A stretch of 20,203 nucleotides of DNA from an uncultured Ruminococcus sp. GTDB taxonomy: Bacteria > Bacillota > Clostridia > Oscillospirales > CAG-272. Below the pieces are notes generated by a model. That model did not search any database. It was given only the letters and a program-made list of their open reading frames with translations, and was not told the origin of the DNA. Below, piece after piece: positions 15,069-20,203 of the stretch (within the stretch, counting starts at the first letter, position 1; each line of letters opens with the position of its first letter). The translations under genes were made by a program, and so were the position numbers. The stretch lies in the NCBI GenBank assembly GCA_900551005.1, contig URUL01000028.1, forward strand, positions 1 through 20,203, given 5' to 3'.

Positions 15069-15097
15069 GTGACAAACAGGCTTTTCTCATGTATAAT
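15069..15097 (+). promoter_or_regulatory. Promoter of the 93-aa membrane protein gene
   Basis: GTGACA (5/6) at 15069-15074, a 17-bp spacer and a perfect TATAAT at 15092-15097. Transcription should start near 15104, about 27 bases before the TTG start. This also rules out the ATG at 15089, which lies inside the promoter. Confidence 0.75.
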
Positions 15098-15130
15098 TAT
15101 AAAAAAAGCTGTTTTACGGAGGGGGCGATC

Positions 15131-15412
15131 TTGTTGAAAAACATAATCTACGCAATAAAAAAAGCAAGCCGAAGACGGCTTGGCGATAAAGGCTCGTTTT
15201 TGCTGATTTCTACGGCACCGCTTGTGATTCTTCAGCTTGTTTATTCGCTTTGCCTTTTCTTTTCGCTCGGAGAGTATGAGCGCCTTTGCAGATGGGATGA
15301 TATATCGTTCTCCCTCGAAAATGTCGCGCTCTGTCTTTTGATCTCACTTCTCGGAGCATTCCTTTGCGATGCGGCGGAAAAACGTGCGGAAAAGGAAAAA
15401 AACGGCAGGTAA
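15131..15412 (+). CDS. Small membrane protein with two helices (93 aa), unknown function
   Basis: Not recognised. The N-terminus is strongly basic (KKASRRRLGDK), followed by a hydrophobic segment at about residues 21-46, a short acidic/aromatic loop (GEYERLCRWDD), a second hydrophobic segment at about 58-74, and a charged tail (EKRAEKEKNGR). The basic start and charged end suggest both termini in the cytoplasm (positive-inside rule). The start is TTG at 15131, 8 bases after GGAGG (15118-15122); an adjacent TTG at 15134 is the alternative. Monocistronic: its own promoter, a palindrome upstream and a terminator downstream. Confidence 0.72.
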   Translation: MLKNIIYAIKKASRRRLGDKGSFLLISTAPLVILQLVYSLCLFFSLGEYERLCRWDDISFSLENVALCLLISLLGAFLCDAAEKRAEKEKNGR

Positions 15413-15435
15413 AAAATTCATAAAATGTGCATAAC

Positions 15436-15470
15436 AAAAAACCGGACTTGGTAGTCCGGTTTTATTTTAT
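15436..15470. terminator. Bidirectional terminator
   Basis: A perfect stem ACCGGACT / AGTCCGGT (15441-15448, 15453-15460) with a TGGT loop, extended by A/T pairs and flanked by A-rich and T-rich runs on both sides (TTTTATTTTAT after it). It lies between the convergent 93-aa gene (plus) and SGNH hydrolase gene (minus). Confidence 0.88.
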
Positions 15471-15526
15471 CCAAAAACAGTATCAAAATGAAATATAACA
15501 GAAAAATCAGCGAATCGATTTTTTGA

Positions 15527-16192
15527 TCATAAATATTTTTCCAGCGTTTTCATGACCATATCGGCGATAAAATCATGCATCTCGGGTGTCGGATGGTTGA
15601 TATAATTTGAAAGCAGGAGAGTGATATCTGTGCCGCTTGCATACATTTTCTTCCATTCCGTATATACATCGCATATTTCTATTTCGCGCTCTCTCGCCAC
15701 TTCTCTGGAAATTTCGACAGTCTCATCCATTCTCCCGCTGTTCTGTGTTTCGGCGCTCTTTTTTGCGGCAACGAGGGAACACTCTATCGCTTTGTCGCTT
15801 ACATATGTGCATTTCATATTCGGCGTGAGAAGTATCGGCTTTATGCCGTTTTCGATGAGCTTGTCGAATATCTCTGACATTGCAGCTCTGTAATTTATCA
15901 GGCTCCAATTCGAATCGTTCAGACCGAAGCAGACGAAGACGATATCGGGCTTTTTGTCGAGCACATCTTTTTGCAGACGATCGAGCCCATTGCTCGCTTT
16001 GTTTCCGCTGATGCCGGCATTTATGACCTCGGGAGCACTTTCGCCGTATTTTTCCGCGAGAGCCTTCGCAACCTTTGTGACATAGCAATCCTCGGGCTGT
16101 CTGAATGTATCGAGTCCGAAAGATGTGGGGTAAAAAGCAAAACAGCCCTCCGTTATACTGTCCCCCAAAAAGACGATCCTTTTCTTTTCCAT
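15527..16192 (-). CDS. SGNH/GDSL-family hydrolase (esterase or deacetylase)
   Basis: Ser-His hydrolase of 221 residues, probably cytoplasmic because no signal peptide is present. Block I is FLGDSITEG with Ser12, block II is NAGISGNKA (Gly63) and block III is GLND (Gly90, Asn92). The block V histidine is probably His200 in NYINHPTPEMH. The usual Asp three residues before this His is a Tyr here; the NHP form occurs in some carbohydrate-esterase-like subfamilies, so activity may still be retained. The substrate is unknown: acetylated sugars or lipids are both possible. The frame is open up to 16240, but ATG at 16192 has AAAGGA nine bases before it and starts just ahead of block I. It lies 13 bp after dusB and is probably co-transcribed with it. 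Confidence 0.88.
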   Translation of the reverse strand: MEKKRIVFLGDSITEGCFAFYPTSFGLDTFRQPEDCYVTKVAKALAEKYGESAPEVINAGISGNKASNGLDRLQKDVLDKKPDIVFVCFGLNDSNWSLINYRAAMSEIFDKLIENGIKPILLTPNMKCTYVSDKAIECSLVAAKKSAETQNSGRMDETVEISREVAREREIEICDVYTEWKKMYASGTDITLLLSNYINHPTPEMHDFIADMVMKTLEKYL

Positions 16193-16205
16193 TACCTTAT
16201 TTCCT

Positions 16206-17204
16206 TTATGAATTTTCGAATCTATCACTGCTGTCCGCAAAAGACAACAGAGTCTCGCAAAGCTCCGAAAGCGTCTCGATGCTGTTCAGACGTCCTCGTA
16301 TTTCGGAAGAGCCGCGCATACCCTTTGTATAGTACGAGATATGCTTTCTGCTTTCGGCAACGCCGATCTTTTCGCCTTTATCGGCGCAAGCACAAGTTAG
16401 TTGCTCGAGCGCCGCCTCAATTTTCATTTTCGGTGACGGAGGAATATATATTTTTCCTGCCGCATGTGCCTTTATTTCCTCAAAAATAAAAGGATTTCCG
16501 AGCGCTCCACGGGCGACTGCGATGCTGTCGCAACACGTTTTTGCAAGCATTCGCTCGGCATCTTCCGCCGAGAAGATATCTCCGTTTCCTATGACGGGAA
16601 TGCTTACGGCGCGCTTGACCTCGGCTATATATTCGGGCATGATGCCGGGTGTATACATCATACTGCGCGTTCTCGCATGGACGCATATGGCGGAAGCGCC
16701 GTTCTGCTCGGCAATTTTTGCCGTTTCCACGGCGTTGATGCTGCTTTTGTCCCAACCGAGGCGAATTTTCACGGTTACCGGAACGCAGGAGCTTTTCACC
16801 GTTTCCCTAACGATCTCGCCTATGAGTGCCGGATTTTTCATCAAGGCACTTCCTTCACCGTTTGAGACGATCTTATTCACGGGACAGCCCATATTGATAT
16901 CGATGGCTGCCGGCATGATGCCGTCGGACGTAGCTTTTTCAAGCAGAAGGTAGGCGGCTTTTGCCAAAAAATACGGCTCGCTTCCGAAAAGCTGGAGTGC
17001 CATGGGAAGCTCATCCGCCGTCATTTTTGCGAGAAGAGGCGTTTTTTTGTCGCCGTAACAGATGGCTTTGGCAGAGATCATCTCCGACGTCATATAGTCC
17101 GCCCCGTGCTTTTTGCAGATGCTTCGGAAGGCATGATCGCCGACACCTGCCATGGGTGCGAGCATGACCTTACCGCTGAATATGTTTTTTGCGCTTTCCG
17201 GCAC
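16206..17204 (-). CDS. dusB: tRNA-dihydrouridine synthase, DusB type
   Basis: FMN enzyme that reduces specific uridines in the tRNA D-loop to dihydrouridine. It has 332 residues. The TIM barrel starts with VMLAPMAGVGDHAFR; the catalytic cysteine is Cys107 in DINMGCPVNKI; NGEGSALMKNP, VKIRLGWD, PVIGNGDI and ARGALGNPFIF line the FMN/tRNA site. VHARTRSMMY carries Ala where most homologues have Gly (HGRTR). The C-terminal helical domain is present. A TTG at 17213 directly abuts AGGAGG (complement of 17214-17219); the in-frame GTG at 17204, nine bases away, is the better start. Its promoter lies in the region divergent to the ruv operon, and the SGNH hydrolase follows after 13 bp. In many Firmicutes dus genes sit near lysS; here lysS is about 16 kb away. 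Confidence 0.94.
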   Translation of the reverse strand: MPESAKNIFSGKVMLAPMAGVGDHAFRSICKKHGADYMTSEMISAKAICYGDKKTPLLAKMTADELPMALQLFGSEPYFLAKAAYLLLEKATSDGIMPAAIDINMGCPVNKIVSNGEGSALMKNPALIGEIVRETVKSSCVPVTVKIRLGWDKSSINAVETAKIAEQNGASAICVHARTRSMMYTPGIMPEYIAEVKRAVSIPVIGNGDIFSAEDAERMLAKTCCDSIAVARGALGNPFIFEEIKAHAAGKIYIPPSPKMKIEAALEQLTCACADKGEKIGVAESRKHISYYTKGMRGSSEIRGRLNSIETLSELCETLLSFADSSDRFENS

Positions 17205-17248
17205 CGTACGCAACCTCCTTTTGTCGCATTTTCCGTGTATCCTTCAGT

Positions 17249-17277
17249 ATATTACAACAAAAACGCGCAAAAGTAAA
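17249..17277 (-). promoter_or_regulatory. Candidate promoter of dusB
   Basis: On the minus strand, TTTACT (complement of 17272-17277), a 17-bp spacer and TAATAT (complement of 17249-17254); 4/6 matches each. The same hexamer pair with the same spacing occurs upstream of nrdR. The leader would be about 35-40 bases. Confidence 0.45.
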
Positions 17278-17307
17278 GAATATTCACAAAAAATTTCAAA
17301 GCCTGAC

Positions 17308-17336
17308 TTGCAAATCGGCTTTGTATATGATATTAT
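17308..17336 (+). promoter_or_regulatory. Promoter of the PDT-like gene / ruvCAB operon
   Basis: TTGCAA (5/6 counting TTG, A and position) at 17308-17313, a 17-bp spacer and TATTAT at 17331-17336. Transcription would start near 17343. I see no LexA/SOS box by eye in 17215-17390, although ruv genes are SOS-induced in some bacteria. Confidence 0.65.
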
Positions 17337-17389
17337 ATTATAGAATTATACTGAGGTATTATCAGGCAAAAGCGGGAAGGCGGTTTATT

Positions 17390-18388
17390 TTGGAAAATTC
17401 AAGACTTGAGAACGTTGCTCCGAACACGGGAGCAAACGAAATTGTAAACGAAAATCTGAAAACCAATCTGCTTGGGATTTCGCATGAGACCGAAAAGCGG
17501 CTCGCCTATCTTTCAGACCTTGCAAATGTTTTGTATCCGCAGCTTTGCGATGTGGCTGAGGGGGATGTATTTCTTTCCTGTACCGAGGATGCCGTTCGCC
17601 GCGCATATATGAATGCGCTGAGTATGCCGCTCTCAGATGAAACCGACGCAGACGAGGTAAATAAGCATGATGCGGCTTTTCGCTCCGACTTGCTTCTGCG
17701 CTCTGACAGGTACTTTCTCTGCAAAAAGATGGTGGAGATGACGGGAGTGCAATATACACAGAAGAACTTCGCACAGGTGCTCTTCGGAGACAATCCCGAC
17801 CTTGCCCCGAAGGACAGAAAGATCGCTTTCGTGCGGAATATACAGTCGGGCAAGGCTTTCGAATGCTTTGCAAAATATGTTTTCGGGGCTATGACGGCAT
17901 ATCGCGACAGTTTTGCTCTCGCATGCGAATCCGTGGCGGATGGTGACTGTGCATACGGCATTCTCCCGCTGAGAAATTCCGTGGACGGCAGGCTCTCTGC
18001 CTTCTATAAGATGCTGGATAAGCATGAGCTCGGAGTTCTGCTTTGCTGTGATATAGAAAATCAGAACGGCGATACGACGAGATATGCGCTCGTATATGCG
18101 AGAAACGGCGTCATGAGCGCACGCGGCTCTCTGAAGCTGGAATGTCGAATCTCCTTTGAGGACCCAGCCGATATCGGCGGCATTACCGAGATGGCGCGCT
18201 TTTTCGGAGTGGAGACGGACAGCATAGACAGCGTAATGGACGGGCGCGGCGGCACGGAGCCCTCCTTTGCCGTATGCTTCTCGCTTGACTGCGAGAATGC
18301 GGCAGGCTTTATCTTTTGTCTGCAGATGGAATACCCGCAGGTTCTGCCCATCGCTCTGTATACCCAGATCGAGGGGGCAAAAAGCTGA
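17390..18388 (+). CDS. Prephenate-dehydratase-derived protein with one lobe and an ACT-like tail; function unknown
   Basis: A 332-residue protein leading the ruvCAB operon. Residues 144-222 resemble the first lobe of prephenate dehydratase: KIAFVRNIQSGKAFECF, an AVENG-like stretch (SVADGDCAYG) and ILPLRNSVDGRLSAFYKML, compare VLPIENSxxGxVxxVYDLL. TTRYALVY (229-236) resembles the family TRF strand. Only about seven residues separate the two, where a normal enzyme has roughly 90 residues forming the second lobe. Residues about 245-325 look ACT-like, but the ESRP motif is not recognisable. The N-terminal 130 residues are partly helical and could be a remote chorismate-mutase-like segment (speculative). 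Catalysis is unlikely because the active site normally lies between the lobes. Start: TTG at 17390, six bases after AAGGCGG (17377-17383); the frame is open further upstream but lies in the promoter region. ruvC starts one base after its stop. Confidence 0.72.
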   Translation: MENSRLENVAPNTGANEIVNENLKTNLLGISHETEKRLAYLSDLANVLYPQLCDVAEGDVFLSCTEDAVRRAYMNALSMPLSDETDADEVNKHDAAFRSDLLLRSDRYFLCKKMVEMTGVQYTQKNFAQVLFGDNPDLAPKDRKIAFVRNIQSGKAFECFAKYVFGAMTAYRDSFALACESVADGDCAYGILPLRNSVDGRLSAFYKMLDKHELGVLLCCDIENQNGDTTRYALVYARNGVMSARGSLKLECRISFEDPADIGGITEMARFFGVETDSIDSVMDGRGGTEPSFAVCFSLDCENAAGFIFCLQMEYPQVLPIALYTQIEGAKS

Positions 18389-18389
18389 T

Positions 18390-18902
18390 ATGATCATACT
18401 CGGAATAGATCCGGGCATTGCCATTGTCGGATACGGTGTTTTCGAATATAACCGCGGGAAGTTCCGTACCATGGCGATGGGGGCGATCCGAACGCCTGCA
18501 GGTCAGGAGGTGGAAGCCCGTATAGAGACCGTATACAATGACATGCTCGAGATCATAGATACATATAAGCCCGATGAAATGGCGATAGAAGAACTGTTTT
18601 TCAATACAAACCAGAAAACGGCGATAGCCGTTGCCGAGGCGCGCGGAGTGATTCTTCTTGCGGCGAGAAAGCGCGGTGTTTCGATAAGCGAATATACACC
18701 GCTTCAGGTGAAGCAGTCGGTCGTCGGCTACGGCAGAGCGGAGAAGCAGCAGGTCATGGCGATGACGGCAAGCATTCTCGGTCTCGGAAAGATAAAGCTC
18801 GACGATACTGCCGATGCTTTGGCACTTGCCGTTTGCCATGCGCACTGCGGCACATCGCGCATACAGGATTTCTATAACGGGAAAAAGACAAGGCTTGTCT
18901 AA
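18390..18902 (+). CDS. ruvC: Holliday junction resolvase RuvC
   Basis: Endonuclease that cuts four-way DNA junctions symmetrically. It has 170 residues, the normal length. The RNase H-like active site is complete: Asp7 in LGIDPG, Glu67 in AIEELFF, and Asp139/Asp142 in DDTADALALAVCH. TPLQVKQSVVGYGRAEKQQV is a further family signature. The frame extends upstream inside the preceding gene, but ATG at 18390 begins MIILGIDPG as expected. GAGGGGG at 18371-18377 lies 12 bases before it, inside the end of the upstream gene, and only one base separates the two genes, so translation is probably coupled. Confidence 0.97.
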   Translation: MIILGIDPGIAIVGYGVFEYNRGKFRTMAMGAIRTPAGQEVEARIETVYNDMLEIIDTYKPDEMAIEELFFNTNQKTAIAVAEARGVILLAARKRGVSISEYTPLQVKQSVVGYGRAEKQQVMAMTASILGLGKIKLDDTADALALAVCHAHCGTSRIQDFYNGKKTRLV

Positions 18903-18925
18903 AATAAATTTGAGAGGACCAAGAG

Positions 18926-19537
18926 ATGTTTCAGTATATAAAGGGTGAGCTTATCGGAACGGAGCCGAACGGCGCCGTCATAGAATGCGGCGGCATAGGC
19001 TATAAATTCACTGTTTCGTCAAACACCGTCGCCAAGCTCGCTTCAGCGGGCAGTGAGGTCTGCCTCTATACATATCTTTGCATACGTGAGGACGCGCTGG
19101 AGCTGATCGGATTTTATACGATGGAGGAGCTGGAAGCATTTAAAATGCTGATTACGGTTTCGGGAGTCGGTCCGAAGGCGGCTATCGCGGTGCTCTCTCT
19201 GCTGGATGTAAATCAGCTTATCTCGGCTGTCAGCTCGGGAGACACAAAGAGAATATCAAAGGCTTCGGGCATCGGTGCCAAGACCGCGGCACGGATCGTT
19301 TTGGAATTAAAAGATAAAATAGCGGTCAAGCTCGGTACACCTTCGGAAGAAAACGGTGCGGGAGAATATCTCTCCGAGGAGGAGACAGTCGGCAATCGCG
19401 CAGAGGCTGTGCGTGCGCTGATGGGGCTGGGATATTCGATGCGCGAGGCGGAGGAAGCAGTGCGCGGGCTGGATGCCTCGGCACCGCTTGAGAGCATACT
19501 GACGGCTGCTCTCCGCAGGATCGGCGCCGATTTATAA
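18926..19537 (+). CDS. ruvA: Holliday junction branch-migration protein RuvA
   Basis: Binds four-way junctions as a tetramer and loads the RuvB motor. It has 203 residues. The N-terminal OB-fold (about 1-63) begins MFQYIKGELIG; two helix-hairpin-helix motifs follow, VSGVGPKAAI (78-87) and ASGIGAKTAARI (113-124); an acidic linker (about 138-155) and the C-terminal RuvB-binding domain (about 156-203, ALMGLGYSMREAEEAV) finish it. GAGAGGA eight bases before the ATG fixes the start. It lies 23 bp after ruvC and 18 bp before ruvB. Confidence 0.98.
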   Translation: MFQYIKGELIGTEPNGAVIECGGIGYKFTVSSNTVAKLASAGSEVCLYTYLCIREDALELIGFYTMEELEAFKMLITVSGVGPKAAIAVLSLLDVNQLISAVSSGDTKRISKASGIGAKTAARIVLELKDKIAVKLGTPSEENGAGEYLSEEETVGNRAEAVRALMGLGYSMREAEEAVRGLDASAPLESILTAALRRIGADL

Positions 19538-19555
19538 GCTTGAGGAGGATGCGGT

Positions 19556-20203
19556 ATGATCAACAAATTCGATATAGACAAAGAAGATTCCATCATCCCC
19601 GAGAGAATGGCGAGCGCTTCTTATAACAGCGAGGAGGATGCGGATATTGAGGGCGGTCTGCGCCCGAAAACTCTCGACGAATATATAGGACAGGAAAAGG
19701 CGAAGGAGAGTCTTCGCATATATATAGAGGCATGCAAAAAGCGCGGCGATTCACTCGACCATGTCCTCCTTTACGGACCTCCCGGTCTCGGAAAGACGAC
19801 GCTCTCCGCCATTATTGCGGCAGAGCTCGGAGTGAATATAAAAATAACCTCGGGCCCCGCTATAGAGAAGCCGGGCGATCTTGCCGCACTGCTTACCAAT
19901 CTCGGAGAGAACGATGTTCTCTTCATTGACGAGATACACCGCCTTTCACGCAGCAGCGAGGAAAAGCTCTATTCCGCAATGGAGGATTTCGCGCTCGATA
20001 TCGTCATAGGAAAAGGTCCTGCGGCACGAAGTCTGAGACTGCCTCTGCCGCATTTTACGCTCATCGGCGCGACTACCCGTGCGGGACAGCTTACCTCGCC
20101 TCTGCGCGACCGTTTCGGCGTGCTCATGCGTCTCGTGCTTTATACAAACGATGAGCTGGCAACTATCGTCAAACGCAGTGCGGGCATACTGGACATCGCT
20201 ATT
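19556..20203 (+). CDS. ruvB: Holliday junction branch-migration helicase RuvB, N-terminal part; runs off the window
   Basis: AAA+ motor that drives branch migration with RuvA. The first 216 residues are visible; the gene continues beyond the window end. After a short acidic N-terminus come LRPKTLDEYIGQEKAKE, Walker A GPPGLGKTT (74-82), SGPAIEKPGDLAALLTNL, Walker B LFIDEIHR (122-129), sensor I GATTRAG (171-177) and SPLRDRFG (181-188), all typical of RuvB. AGGAGG at 19543-19548 lies seven bases before the ATG. Confidence 0.98.
   Translation, partial: MINKFDIDKEDSIIPERMASASYNSEEDADIEGGLRPKTLDEYIGQEKAKESLRIYIEACKKRGDSLDHVLLYGPPGLGKTTLSAIIAAELGVNIKITSGPAIEKPGDLAALLTNLGENDVLFIDEIHRLSRSSEEKLYSAMEDFALDIVIGKGPAARSLRLPLPHFTLIGATTRAGQLTSPLRDRFGVLMRLVLYTNDELATIVKRSAGILDIAI

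Larger units (their letters stand above)
14795..15130. other. Divergent AT-rich intergenic region
   Basis: About 336 bp without a convincing gene, between the minus-strand 103-aa gene and the plus-strand 93-aa gene. It holds one promoter for each, the 17-bp palindrome at 15031-15047 and a weak AT repeat AATATA-TG-TATATT at 14991-15004. TTGACA at 14886-14891 and TTGACG at 14957-14962 have no matching -10. No RNA gene or riboswitch was recognised. Confidence 0.6.

Noticed and set aside
17633..18472. Minus-strand open frame of 279 codons opposite the PDT-like gene and ruvC
   Set aside because: The plus-strand frame carries recognisable family motifs and runs into ruvC; the antisense frame does not.

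Overview
This window looks like chromosomal, largely housekeeping DNA from a low-to-moderate GC Firmicute, most likely class Clostridia (inference). The support is as follows: AGGAGG-type ribosome binding sites with frequent TTG and GTG starts, sigma-A type promoters, CCA-encoding tRNA genes, an NrdR repressor, a lepA-hemW pair, ruvCAB in series, clostridial-type DUF4380 and DUF4358 proteins and a MATE pump. No mobile element, CRISPR array, integrase, phage gene or rRNA was seen.

Left part, plus strand (1-10572): the 3' end of a lysyl-tRNA synthetase gene with a fused C-terminal tRNA-binding domain; a 212-aa membrane-anchored protein of unknown function; a Gly-Arg-His tRNA operon with a near-consensus promoter and a terminator; alaA-type aminotransferase, MATE exporter and DNA topoisomerase III (topB) in close series; then lepA, hemW and a small lipoprotein, probably one transcript from an extended -10 promoter. 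This run ends at a bidirectional terminator near 10600.

Middle part, minus strand (10655-14794), read right to left: a 103-aa unknown protein with its own promoter; nrdR, a DUF4380 protein and cardiolipin synthase, closely spaced and ending in a strong terminator; then a lone ECF transporter S component with its own promoter. A divergent, AT-rich intergenic region of about 336 bp follows (14795-15130). It holds promoters in both directions and a 17-bp palindrome, and it drives a 93-aa two-helix membrane protein on the plus strand. A bidirectional terminator then separates this gene from a minus-strand dusB-SGNH hydrolase pair.

Right part, plus strand (17390 to end): a divergent promoter region, then an operon whose first gene is a 332-aa protein that appears to carry only one lobe of a prephenate-dehydratase fold plus an ACT-like tail. 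It is followed one base later by ruvC, then ruvA and ruvB, the Holliday-junction resolution set. ruvB runs off the window.

I see no new multi-gene system. The most unusual items are the dehydratase-derived protein leading the ruvCAB operon, the LysRS/tRNA-binding-domain fusion, and the two small orphan genes around 14.5-15.4 kb with the palindrome between them.
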